This document shows positions 49,509 to 60,394 of a DNA stretch of 64,000 nt, piece after piece. This DNA comes from Elephas maximus indicus. Lineage: Eukaryota; Chordata; Mammalia; Proboscidea; Elephantidae. The first letter of the stretch is position 1, and each line of letters opens with the position of its first letter. The notes beneath the pieces were generated by a model, which ran no database searches, was not told the origin of the DNA, and saw only the letters and a list, made by a program, of their open reading frames with translations. Made by a program: the position numbers and the translations under genes. The stretch is from positions 28,386,768 to 28,450,767 of the forward strand of contig NC_064831.1 of the NCBI RefSeq assembly GCF_024166365.1, written 5' to 3'.

Positions 49509-49520
49509 TATGTTCTCTCA

Positions 49521-49686
49521 TTGGAGCCCTGGTTGCGCAGTGATTAAGAGCTCAGCTGCTAACCAGAAGGTCAGCAGCTCAAATCCACCAGCCGCTCCTT
49601 AGAAACCCTGTGGGGCAGTTCTACTCTTTTCTGTCGCTATGAGTCGCAGTTGACTTGATGGCAGAGGGTTTGGGTTTTTTGTTTTG
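49521..49686 (+). mobile_element. AfroSINE, short form
   Basis: ggagccctggttgcgcagtg, gctgctaaccagaaggtcag, ctatgagtcgcagttgac. Confidence 0.93.
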
Positions 49687-49852
49687 TGTTCTGTCATTAC
49701 AAGTACCTGCCACCAAGATGGCTGCTAACACCATGGTCAAATGATTGGTAATATATATTAAAAAATTATTTAAACAAACCACAATCACTGAAGATTTCAT
49801 TTATTTTTTTTTAAATACAGATATTCAAACTTCCTAGGAAGTTTTATCCTGT

Positions 49853-49930
49853 ATTGAGCCTATGGGGGCGCTATGAGTCGGAATCGACTTGGAGGCAGTG
49901 GGTTTGGGTTTTTTTTTATTATTATTATTT
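49853..49930 (+). mobile_element. AfroSINE tail fragment
   Basis: gggggcgctatgagtcggaa and cagtgggtttgggttttt; head and body are absent. Confidence 0.75.
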
Positions 49931-50625
49931 TAAAATAAATTCTCCAAAGGAAAGCCCACATAATACAGTAAATCATGCCAAAAAGATACACCATTTTCAA
50001 TATCTAGTTCTATGAACAGAAACCATGTATTTGAATGGAAAGCCATCTCACTACCCTGCTCTTAGGAGCTGTTTGGAATCACACTGTCTCCAGTACCTTC
50101 GGTGGCTTTAGAAGGGAATGAAAGTATTACTACCCACAAGGAATTACTTGTAGGATATTTTATTTCATTCCTACAGGATGTGAAGCTAGGTATGTGACAG
50201 TAATTCCTGCACATTGGAGGTGGGGTCAAGAGAGCATTCTAAGATTTACATGTAGAGAATGTTCACGAGATGGCAAGGAGACCGTAACAGCTGTAGGGCA
50301 GCAGGATGGAGTCAAAGAAGCTCAGACACTAACGTGACTGGGAGTATAGGTAAGGGAAAAGAAATAAGATCCTGTGTGAATCTGTGGCTGCTTTCCCTGG
50401 GGTCAGAGCACCACTTCTGTCCTCATTCTCTGCTAAAAAAAAAAAAAAAACTAGTGCCATCATTCTCTGCTGGTGGCTGACAAATCTGATATTCAGCTGC
50501 TCTCAGCAGGCTCAAAATACTGGTAGAAATAGCTGTCGGCATGTATGTCAGGTGTAAAGAAATCACATTCTCTTCCTTATTTCTGGTTCTAGCTGTGGGG
50601 GATTATATACTACGTTAGTTTGATA
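49931..50625. other. Intergenic, no gene recognised
   Basis: Nothing assignable other than a 16-nt A-run near 50440. Confidence 0.5.
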
Positions 50626-50626
50626 A

Positions 50627-50775
50627 GATTTAAGAGCTCAGTTGCTAACCAAAAGGTTGGCAGTTTGAACCCACCAGCCGCTCCTTTAGAAACCCTGTGG
50701 GGCAGTTCTACCCTGTCCTGTACGGTGACTTTGAGGTGGAATACGCTCGACGGCAGTGGGTTTTTTTTTTCTTTT
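50627..50775 (+). mobile_element. AfroSINE, short form, head truncated
   Basis: gttgctaaccaaaaggttgg, ccctgtggggcagttctacc, and a tail with a CpG-rich acgctcgacggcag. Confidence 0.9.
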
Positions 50776-50779
50776 TTGT

Positions 50780-51520
50780 GGCTTCCTCCTGTGCTCCTCT
50801 TTTTCGAGTAACAAATTTTAAATATGTTGGTTGGTTTTATTTTTAAAGGTTGTTAAAGTTAATATGTATGATTTATGTTTGAAAAGTAAGCAAGCAAGTT
50901 GGGGGAGGCTTAGGAATCAGGGCTTGTCACTTCTTGTTCTTGAACTGAAATCAATTTTCAGCTGGTGGCACCTAACGCCATTTGCATTTCATAAAAGCTT
51001 TACATCCTACTAGACTTGGTTTAACAGGACCCAACTGTTACAGGTGGCCTGCTCAGGATTTTGTTCCTCTGGGGTATTTAGGACCATGCTTCATGTATTG
51101 TTTTGAACAGTTGAAGCCTCCAGTCCCTAAAATCCTATACTTGCCGTCACATTTTCCTTTTTAGTGATATAAGATCGCTTTTGACTTTGGAACTGTTATC
51201 TGCAGTTTTAAGGGAGGCAAGAACAGCCAGAGATATGAGTATCAGTAAACATTCACTGCATGCCCTCAGGCCCAGGAAACATGTTCCTAGTTCCCTGGTT
51301 GAACTGGTTCATCTTTTTTTTTCTCAAGCCTTCCTCCCTCATAACAGAATTGAATATGAGTTTTCTTGTAGAAGGGCTTACAAAATTTTTAATAGTTAAT
51401 GACAGAAAGTGAGGGCAGTGGTGATTTTGGGGTAGGATTCTCGCTTTCCATGGGTTCTATTCCAGGCCAGTGTATCTCCTGCACAGCCATCACTTGTCTG
51501 TGAGTGGAGGTTTGCATGTT
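50780..51520. other. Intergenic, no gene recognised
   Basis: Nothing assignable. Short open frames here are at chance length. Confidence 0.5.
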
Positions 51521-51522
51521 CC

Positions 51523-51855
51523 TGGTGGCACAGTGTGGAAACCCTGGTGGCGTAGTGGGTAAGTGCTATGGCGGCTAACCAAAAGGTCAGCAGTTCAAAT
51601 CCACCAGGCGCTCCTTGGGAACTCTATGGGGCAGTTCTACTCTGTCCTATAGGGTCACTATGAGTCGGAATCGACTCTACAGCAATGGGTTTGGTTTTGG
51701 TTTGGTGGCACAGTGGTTAAAGCTCGACTGCCAGCCAAAAGGCCAGCAGTTCAAATCCACCAGCCGCTGCTTGGAAACCCTATGGGACAGCTCTACTTTG
51801 TCCTATTAGGGTCTCTATGAGTCGGAATTGACAGCAACAGGATTTTTGGTTTTTA
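51523..51855 (+). mobile_element. AfroSINE nested in an AfroSINE
   Basis: A complete copy (51536-51702) lies inside the head of another copy (51523-51535 plus 51703-51855). The exact 13-bp sequence tggtggcacagtg occurs on both sides (51523-51535 and 51703-51715), the target-site duplication. Confidence 0.93.
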
Positions 51856-51859
51856 TGAT

Positions 51860-52022
51860 GACAGGTTTCAGTGGAGCTCCTAGATAGATTAAGATGGACT
51901 AAGAAGAAAGGCCTGGCAATCTACTTTTGAAAATTAGCCAGTGAAAACCCTATGAGCCACAATGTTCCGATCTGTTCTTTTGTATGTGTAGTCTCCATGA
52001 GTTGGGGACTGGACAATAGCTA
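51860..52022 (+). mobile_element. RTE-related SINE body or tail
   Basis: aaaggcctggcaatctactt, gccagtgaaaaccctatgag and tccatgagttggggactgg correspond to the body of the tRNA-Gly-headed SINE at 45868-46136 and an RTE-like end. The tRNA-like head is missing. Confidence 0.7.
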
Positions 52023-52024
52023 AA

Positions 52025-52732
52025 AAAACCCAGCATTGACAGAAATTCAAAAAGGGAAGTGTTGGAAGCCTCTATACTATTTTCAAATCTAAGGGAAAAG
52101 AACTTCTACCATGGGAGGTGACAAATAACATACCCCTGTAGGTGTAAACTTCCTCCCCTGCTTCCTTCAGTAGTAGGCCTTTAAGTACCCCCAAAGAATT
52201 TTGCATTGTCCATTTGACCTTTGATTTTGTTCCTTCATTTCCAGACTGAGAAATCAGACCTCCTTGATAAGCCTACTTTTTAAATAAATGATATGAAAAA
52301 GCATGATTGCTTTTTAAGACTTTAAAAATGCTGTTACTATCAAATGAATAACCATTCGTTCACCTATTATGTTCACATTGATGAAACCTAGTAGAACACA
52401 CATCATGATTTTCAAAGTCATCTTGAAATAATGCAAATTCTGTACAATCCTTTCAAGAAAAGAGCTGACTCTAACAGTATCCTAGCAACCACTACATAGT
52501 AAAATTTATCAATTTCTCAGAGAGAATTTGCAGTAAATCCATGAAAGAGAAACTTGGATTTTGGTTTCTTAGGACTGTCTTTTTCCTACATTGATCCAAG
52601 AGTTGGATCTTCTTAGATATCTTCACTCTTGAGGCTTTATTTAATGACCATGAGAAATCTATTTGATGTTACCCTGCTCAGGCTAGTTTCTTTAGTAGCA
52701 CTGAATTCTGCCTGGCCGTGTGTACCTATTAA
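52025..52732. other. Intergenic, no gene recognised
   Basis: Nothing assignable. Confidence 0.5.
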
Positions 52733-52896
52733 AGGAGCACCAGAGGCACGGTGATTAAGCACTTGACGGTAACGGAAAGGTTGGCGGTTCGAACCTACCA
52801 GCCACTTTGTGGAAGAAAGATGTAGCAGTCTGCTTCCCTAAACATTGGGGCAGTTCTACTCTGTCCTATAAGTCAGAGTCAAATCAATGGCAATGG
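52733..52896 (+). mobile_element. AfroSINE, long form with internal deletion
   Basis: ggagcaccagaggcacggtg, gaaagatgtagcagtctgct, cattggggcagttctactct. Confidence 0.9.
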
Positions 52897-52899
52897 GTA

Positions 52900-53705
52900 T
52901 GTGTACATATAGATTAGTGCATATTTTAATATCGTGCAATGAACCAGATTTAATGCAAAAAATAATATATGTTTGTGCTTTTTGTTGTATTTCTGTGCGT
53001 GCAAAACTATGCAGCAAAACCATGCAGCAAAACCTTTCTTGATCCCAGAGAGACAGAGACATGGGCTGAGGCTTGGAATGTATAGTCGTACTTGATCATC
53101 TTGGTTTTCCTGGGTGCCAAGAATGGGAAGAGATTTATTTGGTTGTGCTTTCAGATATTAGTTGTTTTCAAAGTGATGAATTTTTTAAAAATTCTGAATG
53201 TAAATCAAAATAGACAGTTTTCCCAGGTGTGTAGACAAGCCAAGCACAAAATAGCGTGAACCAAACACACATTCTGCAAGTAGGATTTGGAATTGAGCAG
53301 GCTATTAAAATTAAATAGCATTAACAATGCAGCGCTGGGTAACCAGGGAGCAATGCCTGCATAGAAAATTTATATGTGTGAGCAAAACTGAATCTCAGTC
53401 TCCTTGCTATCTTGGAAAGCAAAATAAAATTGTTACAGCAGTGGTCTCTGAGGGTTTAGAATTCGTGCACTGTATATGGTATAGTCACTTAGTGTTTGCC
53501 TGGGTGTATATGTGGATGTGTGTCTGTGGACATGCAAATAGGCAAGCAGAGAATTATTTAAATCAGGACCATGACAATTTATGTCAGTTACAGGAGACAA
53601 TTTCCAGGATTTAGCAGGCTTGCTAATAAAGCCTTCTTAATGTGTCCAGGTAAACAAGTAAATAGTTTTAGCATTTAGGAAAAAAAATAGAAGCCGGTGT
53701 TTGTA
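52900..53705. other. Intergenic, no gene recognised
   Basis: A 95-codon open frame at 53327-53614 has no recognisable family. Nothing else assignable. Confidence 0.5.
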
Positions 53706-53708
53706 ACC

Positions 53709-53884
53709 ATGGAAACCCTGGTGGCGTAGTGGTTAAGTGCTATGGCTGTTAACCAAGAGGTCAGCAGTTTGAATCCTCCAGGCGCTCCTTGGAAACTCTA
53801 TCGGGCAGTTCTGCTCTGTCCTATAGAGTTGCTATGAGTCGGAATCGACTCGATGGCAGTTGTTTTTTGTTTTTGTTTTTTTTT
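53709..53884 (+). mobile_element. AfroSINE, short form
   Basis: ggaaaccctggtggcgtagt, gctgttaaccaagaggtcag, ctatgagtcggaatcgact. Young-looking copy. Confidence 0.94.
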
Positions 53885-53959
53885 AATTTATATCCATAGA
53901 CTTCTCCTGGCAAAATGCCCATTAAAAGAATTGGAATTCATAGAGAATGTTTTTTTATT

Positions 53960-54600
53960 TTAAAACACACCCACTCCATACTTATCAACATGGTTAGGTT
54001 CCAAAGACCAGGTCTTTGTGCAAAAATCCCCTCTATGAGAGAGTTTGGACGTTGATCCATCATCCTTGGTGCTAGTGTCCTCCTGCCTGTCTCTCACCAC
54101 CCAAGGGCTTTGGAGGTGGTAGTGATGGTCAGGGATGGCCTGCTGCCTCCAGAGCAGCAGGGGCAGGGGGCCCACCATCACCTGGCCTCCCTCCAGGCCT
54201 CCACGCAGACCCCAAACCCAGCCTCCCCACCTTCCCGCTACCGCCCCCCCTCCCCGCCCCAGAGACGCTCTCGGCTGTGGATGGTTCCCAGGCCTGTGGG
54301 CAGGTAAGATGCAGCCACCTGGGCCCCGCGGAGGCTGTTGCGGAGGTGACAGAGAGGCCTCTTTAGAAGAAGAGACTTCTGAGCCCCCCAGCCCCTGCCT
54401 GACTTTGGTGGCCTGGCTCCAGCCCCTCAAGGTGGCCTGCTGCCCCTTTCCCGCGCACCCCGTCTGCCCCCCATACACCTGAGGGCCTGACCCAGTAACT
54501 GGTACTGCCTGTGCCTGCTGGACCTCGCTCCCTCTCACAACCCTGGCACTCCTCCTCCTCGTCCCCCTCACCTGGCTCCCAGTTAATGTCCAGAATAGTC
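53960..54600. other. GC-rich block of unknown origin
   Basis: A sharp rise in GC content with little CpG depletion between AT-rich flanks. The minus strand is open for 203 codons (53960-54571), Gly/Arg/Gln-rich. The plus strand has a strong donor (gggcag/gtaaga at 54303) and an upstream ccctccag acceptor near 54196 with an open frame between. No family recognised. It could be a retrocopy of a gene, part of a transposon, or an exon of an unknown transcript. Confidence 0.4.
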
Positions 54601-55110
54601 TAAGAGTAGATGTTTTTAGTGTTGTAAATGTTGGCTAAGGAGATAACTGGTAAGTGAAGCGTAGGTGTAGTATAGAATTGCCAGACTGTCTGGAGCCACT
54701 GAGGCTGGCTGAGCCCCCAAAACTATTGCCCCAGATAATCTTTAAACCTTAAACCAAAAAGATTCCCAGAAGTCTGCTTGAAACCAAGCAGTAAAAAAAA
54801 AAAAAAAAAAAGCAGTAGTTTAGCTTAATTAGTAAAGAATGTCTGCTTTGAGCATTGTTATCTTTTGAAGAACTATATGAGATCAAACTGACAACAACAA
54901 CAGTAAAGGTTAAGTAGGAAGCTTAGGGGGGCATTGACTTTACTTTAATGGGGGAGGAGCAATTAGGAAAAAGGGTGAGAATGGTTAAGGGAACTGAACA
55001 GTGTAATCAGTGCCCCTAAATTGAACATACAGAAATTGTTGAATTGGTGTATGTTTTGCTGTCCACATTTTTTACAACAAAATAAAATAAATTGTTTAAA
55101 AAAAAAAGAA
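54601..55110 (+). mobile_element. Probable non-LTR retrotransposon 3' UTR with A-rich tail
   Basis: Ends gttgaattggtgtatgtttt, tttacaacaaaataaaataa and an A-rich run at 55098-55115. This terminal wording suggests an L1-type 3' UTR; the subfamily is not identified. There is an internal A-run near 54792. Confidence 0.5.
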
Positions 55111-55114
55111 AAAG

Positions 55115-55310
55115 CTAAGCACACACCATGTGACTGAGCATTGCCTTCCTAGGTAGCCACCCAAAAGGGATGAAAACATATGTTCATACTAATGCTCATG
55201 ACGACGGCATGTTCATTACGGCCCAAAGCTAGAGACAGCCTACGTGTCCATCATCTGGTCAACAGGGAAACAAGATGATCCATCCTAGGAAGGAATCTGG
55301 GCCAGCTTCA
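55115..55310 (+). mobile_element. L1 3' fragment bordering the minisatellite
   Basis: ccttcctaggtagccaccca, aagggatgaaaacatatgtt, ctacgtgtccatcatctggt are sense L1 words. Its right end is adjacent to the minisatellite. Confidence 0.7.
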
Positions 55311-55335
55311 TGCAGCTAGCGGAGTGGCCTAGGGC

Positions 55336-55890
55336 CCCACACTCAGGAGGGCCTTACACTCAGGAGGGCCCCACACTCGGGAGGGCCGCACACTCGGGAG
55401 GGCCCCACACTCGGGAGGGCCCCACACTCGGGAGGGCCCCACACTCGGGAGGGCCCCACACTCGGGAGGGCCCCACACTCGGGAGGGCCGCACACTCGGG
55501 AGGGCCCCACACTCCCGAGGGCCCCACACTCCGGAGGGCCCCACACTCGGGAGGGCCGCACACTCGGGAGGGCCGCACACTCGGGAGGGCCCCACACTCG
55601 GGAGGGCCCCACACTCGGGAGGGCCCCACACTCGGGAGGGCCCCACACTCGGGAGGGCCCCACACTCGGGAGGGCCGCACACTCGGGAGGGCCCCACACT
55701 CGGGAGGGCCGCACACTCGGGAGGGCCCCACACTCCCGAGGGCCTTACACTCCGGAGGGCCCCACACTCAGGAGGGCCCCACACTCAGGAGGGCCCCACA
55801 CTCCCGAGGGCCTTACACTCAGGAGGGCCTTACACTCAGGAGGGCCCCACACTCGGAAGAGCCTATACTCAGAAGGGCCCCATACCTAGG
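55336..55890 (+). repeat. 17-bp minisatellite, about 32 units, with higher-order structure
   Basis: Consensus unit is ccccacactcgggaggg, repeated at a strict 17-bp period. Variants: position 2-3 CC, GC or TT, and core CGGG, CAGG, CCCG or CCGG. Core-variant pairs CCCG then CCGG occur twice (about 55513 and 55733), each preceded by similar variant runs, so blocks of about 10-12 units have been duplicated. Edge units are the most decayed. Because no unit contains a stop in most frames, long artefactual open frames appear on both strands. Confidence 0.95.
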
Positions 55891-55894
55891 GTTT

Positions 55895-56245
55895 AATGCT
55901 CTGTGGTCACCATTTTGAAATTGTTAATAAATTTATCTTTGAAAAAATAATATTATGGATTCAATAAAGATTTATTGACTTTGCAATACTAAGTATTCTT
56001 TATGAGAATTTTACTTAAGTAAAATCTGAATTATTTTAAAATTTTATTCATTGAGATATTTTAACATCCTTTTTGACTTTTTTATCCTTTTCTATTTTTT
56101 TTGTACATTTTTAAATTACTCTTTATAACAATTATTATTTCTTAAACTTTTGATTTTTAACTCACTGAAGCCTGTTTTCTTTGTCTTACAGCGTTCCTGG
56201 GCTCCTGGAGGGGACATGGTTGTTATCAGTTTTTGGTGCACTGAT
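55895..56245. other. Intergenic, AT-rich, no gene recognised
   Basis: Very AT-rich immediately after the GC-rich minisatellite; nothing assignable. Confidence 0.5.
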
Positions 56246-56250
56246 GAGGA

Positions 56251-56412
56251 TGGCGGAGCCCTGGTGGTGCAGTGGTTCAGTGTTTGACTGCTACCCAGAG
56301 GGTCGGCAGTTCGAATTCATCAGCCACTCCTTGGAAACCCTATGGGGCAGTTTTACTGTGTCCTGTAGGGTCACCATGAGTCAGAATCAACTTGATGGCA
56401 ATAAGTTTTTTT
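56251..56412 (+). mobile_element. AfroSINE, short form
   Basis: ggagccctggtggtgcagtg, cggcagttcgaattcatcag, catgagtcagaatcaactt. Confidence 0.93.
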
Positions 56413-56414
56413 GG

Positions 56415-57236
56415 AGCGGGGAGGGGGTGAAGATGGCAACAGGGAAGCCTGGGCACAGGGTGACAGCTCCCAAAAGTGCCTACTCCTTGGAGGAGGGAAG
56501 ATGGGAAAGTCCACCAATTTCCCCAGTGTGTTCCTTCTCCTTTGGCTTCTTTCATCCTCAAACCTTGCTTTTCCAAATTTTAGCAAGGGTGATTCAGGAG
56601 TTTCACAGGCTTCCTAAAGCAAAAATTATCTTATTTGTTCAAAGAGCACATTTGAATTCTTACCATTTTAGGCAGTCTCCAATTCAGAACTCAAAAAACA
56701 GTAATTATTTATTGAGTAGCTACTGTTTGCTGGTTTTGTGCCATATGTAACAAATTGGTTATTTAGATTCAGGAAACATCTTTCAAAGAATATTGCCATC
56801 TTTGTGTCTAGGTTCCTGAGTCAGTTAGCAAAAGCCCAGGGAACCTGGAATAGCCTAACTACAGTTTAATTAATTTTCCCTTCTCCCTTGCTTTTATTAA
56901 AAAAAAAAATCCTGGTGTTGAGTTCCTTTCTGTATACATTTACAAGGAATTAGGTTCTTTTATGTTAATTTTAAGCCAGCTCCTTCTGGGGTCAAACAAG
57001 ATAACTAGATGGAGAGATAGTTGAGGATTACAAAAATCAGGGCAGAATGTAAACTTCAGCTTTAGAGCTTTCCCCCTGGAACAAACTTGAGGGGCAGGGA
57101 AGAAAGAATTCCAGCGCAAAGGGCTGAAGAAGGGGAGACAAAGAGGGGTGCAAACAATGCTGAGTGAAAATATCAGAAATACGTTGATCGCTTAGATGGG
57201 AAAACCGACAGAGAAACAAATGCTTTCTAGTATGCT
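56415..57236. other. Intergenic, no gene recognised
   Basis: The 189-codon open frame at 56181-56750 runs through the AfroSINE and is not a gene. Nothing else assignable. Confidence 0.5.
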
Positions 57237-58095
57237 TTTTTATTTTTTGTACTTTAGATGAAGGTTTACAGAGCAAATTAGTTTCTCATTAAACAATTAA
57301 TACACATATTGTTTTGTGACATTGGTTGTCAACCCCACGACGTGTCAACACACTCCTCTTTTTGACCTTGGGTTCCCCATTACCAGCTTTCCTGACCCCT
57401 CTTGCCTTCTTGTCCTTCTCCCTGGGTTGGTATGGCCATTTAAACACATTTTGTTTTATGGGTCTGTCTAATCTTTGGCTGAAGGTTGAATCTCAGGAGT
57501 AATTTTGGTACTGAGTTAAAAGGGTGTCTGGGGAGGCCATACTCTCGAGATTTCTCCAGTGTCTGTCAGACCAGTAAGTCTGGTCTTTTTTTGTGAGTTA
57601 GAATTTTGTTCTACATTTTTCTCCAGCTCTGTCTGTGGACCCCTCTATTGTGCTCCTTGTCAGAGCAGTCAGTGGTGGTAGCTGGGGACCATCTAGTTGT
57701 GCTGGGCTCAGGCTGGCGGAGGCTGTGGTACTTGTCCATTAGTCCTTTGGACTAATCTTTCCCTGTGTCTTTGGTTTTCTTCATTCTCTTGCTCTAGACA
57801 GGATGGGACCAATAGATGTATCTTAGATAGCCACTCACAAGTTTTTCAGACCCTAGATGCTTCTCACCAAAGTAGGATGTAGAACGTTTTCTTCATAAAC
57901 TGTGTTATGCCAGTTGAGCTAGATGTCCCCTGAGACCATGGTCCCGCAGCCTCAGCCCAGCACTTTGGTCCCTCAGAGAGTTTGGATGTGTCTGTGGAGC
58001 TTCCAGGACTTTGCCTTGGTCAAGTTGTACTGACTTCCCTAGTATTATCTTACCCTTCATCAAAGTTACCACTTATCTATTTTTTTAGTATACGT
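57237..58095 (-). mobile_element. Older L1 3' UTR relative
   Basis: Matches the elements at 35420-36102 and 60395-61038 in several blocks (taagtctggtctttttt, tgtgctccttgtcagagca, ccatctagttgtgctgg, tgtctttggttttcttcat) but is more diverged and extends further 5', through the gtgttatgccagttgagct block. Confidence 0.75.
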
Positions 58096-58160
58096 TGTAT
58101 CTTTAACAAAGCTAAACAAGCAAAAACATATAAAAAAAATTAACAAAGCTAAAAAAGTTT

Positions 58161-58319
58161 CAAAAACCCGTTGCCATCGAGTCGATTCTGACTCATAGCA
58201 ACCCTACAGGACAGAGTAGAACTGCCCCATATGGTTTCCAAGGAGTGCCTGGTGAATTTGAACTGCCAACCTTTTGGTTAGCAGCCGAACTCTTAACCAC
58301 TGCACCACCAAGGTTTCCT
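58161..58319 (-). mobile_element. AfroSINE, short form
   Basis: cccgttgccatcgagtcgat, actgccccatatggtttcc, ccttttggttagcagccga. Confidence 0.94.
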
Positions 58320-59218
58320 GGAAAAAAAACAAAAAGTTTAGCATTTAGCTAAACACTAAAATTGCCTAAGTGGGAAATCCCTAAAAGATTCCAGACAGCA
58401 AGGATATCAAATGGAAATTAATAGCATAGAAGTTATTATCACCAATAGTTTTACTCTCAATCTTGGTTACCTCAAACAAAGTTTTCCTTATGGTCATAAA
58501 TTCCTCAGTCTCCACTCCTACTGCCACAAGTATTTCAGATGTCCACTCACTGAATGGAGAACTGAAAGCTATGAAAAATAGCACAGTAATGTTTCAACAC
58601 CCTTAATTAAAAGACGAGCATCAAAACACCGTAAAAAAAACAAAAACTGCGTTCTTTTGAACAACGCTGTTGCTTAAGAAAAGGCAAATACAATAAGAGG
58701 AGGATGAAGAGATTCTAAGTGGACCTGTGATTACTTTGAAGTGCTGTAAGAGTTCCTGCCATTGATTCTTTTTGAACCTATTTGTTCTCAATATTTCTAC
58801 GTGAAGTCTGGACTGTTGTCTTTCTGCTCCCAGCCTCCACCCCACTTCCTCACCCCCAGCTTTTAGTTTGGCTCACAAATGGGAATAAAAATGTAATAAG
58901 TAATGGAACAAAAGCCAGATGCCTGAGATAAACTGGCAGAAAGTGGGTAAAGGAGGAAAAAGAGGAGATCAAACAGGATACTGAAAGGAAGATTTCTCAA
59001 AGCAGAATGAGGGAGGAGAGACAGAAAGAGTGAATGTGAGCAAGGGAAAGAAGACAGGGAGAAAAAAGGGAGAGACAGAAGGAAAATGGGGGAGCGAGAT
59101 TTCAGTGAGGATCCTAAATTAGTAATCCTTTGTTAGATAGTTCGGAGTAAATTTTCATCTCATAGTTCTTTAAGCTCAGGCCAAAGTGGCACTGTAGACT
59201 TAGAAGGGTTTAGTTTAA
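58320..59218. other. Intergenic with purine-rich tract
   Basis: 58935-59105 is strongly A/G-rich on the plus strand. No gene seen. Confidence 0.55.
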
Positions 59219-59220
59219 AT

Positions 59221-59410
59221 CAAAACCAAAACCAAACCCACTGCCCTCGAGTTGATTCTGACTCATGGAGATACCATGTGTTATAGAGTAGAACTGCTCC
59301 ACGGTGTTTTCTTGGCTGTAATTTTTAAAGAAGGAGATCTCCTGGCCTTTTTTTCATGGTGCCACTGGGTGGATTTGAACTGCTAACTTTTAGGCTAGTA
59401 GTTGAGCACA
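59221..59410 (-). mobile_element. AfroSINE, long form, diverged
   Basis: cccactgccctcgagttgat, ggctgtaatttttaaagaag, ggatttgaactgctaactt. Confidence 0.85.
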
Positions 59411-59435
59411 GACCATTTTTGCTCAACTGCCAACC

Positions 59436-59602
59436 TAAATGGAAACTCTCGTGGCATAGTGGTTAAGAGTTATGGCTGCTAACCAGAAGGTCAGCAGTTT
59501 GAATCCACCAAGCACTGTTTGGAAACCCAGTGTGGCAGTTTTTTGTCCTATAGGGTCATTAAGAGTTGGAATTGATTTGATGGCAATGGTTTTGGTTTTT
59601 CG
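59436..59602 (+). mobile_element. AfroSINE, short form
   Basis: ggaaactctcgtggcatagt, gctgctaaccagaaggtcag, taagagttggaattgattt. Confidence 0.92.
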
Positions 59603-59604
59603 AT

Positions 59605-60377
59605 ACCAACCTAAAGGGACGATTTAAACCAGGAGAATCTGAAATCAGAATGGCGTAGGCCCCCGTTCTTAATCCCGGCTGCACGTTTGATTTACCTGGA
59701 GAGCTTTAAAAACTGCCTGGACCAGGCTCACCTCCCAGAGACTGGGACTGATTGGCCTGGGAGGGACCTAGACATCAGTATTTTTTAAATGCCTACCTGG
59801 TAGTTCTAATACACAGCCAGCGGGGAGAACCTCTGGACCAGAGGTAGGTCAGGAGAGAGTGGAGCAGTATATAACTGTCCTCTGTGTTTGTGTGATGCTG
59901 CTCGTAAACTTGTCATCTTTCAGAACATGCCTGCATGAGTTCCTCTTAGGAAAAGGGCCCCCAGAGTGCACTCCAGTGCCAAGGAGCCTGGCCTTTGCAA
60001 AAGCCATAGATAACGTGTAAAAATATGGCATCAAATATAGTTACCTAATAGGTTCATTATAGGGTTGCTGTGCATCAGAATCAACTCATTGGCAACTTTT
60101 TTTTTCTTTTAATAGGTTCTTTCAACCATGTCATTCTTACCTGATAAAATCTTTTTTTTGTAAAATAAATGTACTTACTCCCCCATCAGTGAACTCTCTG
60201 TTGCTCAGATGTACTTCAGACTGTTAATTAAATTTCCAGATTTCTCAAACAATACAGAATTCTACATTTGGTCAGTTAAAAAAAACTAGTACAACTGGAT
60301 TTTCACAGAAGGGCCAAGAAATGTGAAAGAAAAGATACTTATTAACTAAAATATTATCATCAGCATCAGTACTGTTT
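59605..60377. other. Intergenic with one AfroSINE tail scrap
   Basis: An AfroSINE tail is visible at 60056-60106 (gggttgctgtgcatcagaat). 59640-59840 includes text like accaggctcacctcccagag, possibly an old DNA-transposon or MER relic. No gene. Confidence 0.5.
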
Positions 60378-60394
60378 AATAGCTACTCTTTTTT

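Noticed and set aside
55336-55890. CRISPR-like array
   Set aside because: The period is 17 bp with no distinct spacers; this is a mammalian minisatellite.
55310-55918. 202-codon open frame, and 123-151-codon minus-strand frames, as protein genes
   Set aside because: They are read-through of the 17-bp minisatellite, which lacks stops in most frames.
56181-56750. 189-codon plus-strand open frame
   Set aside because: It runs across an AfroSINE and unrelated flanks; no family is recognisable.
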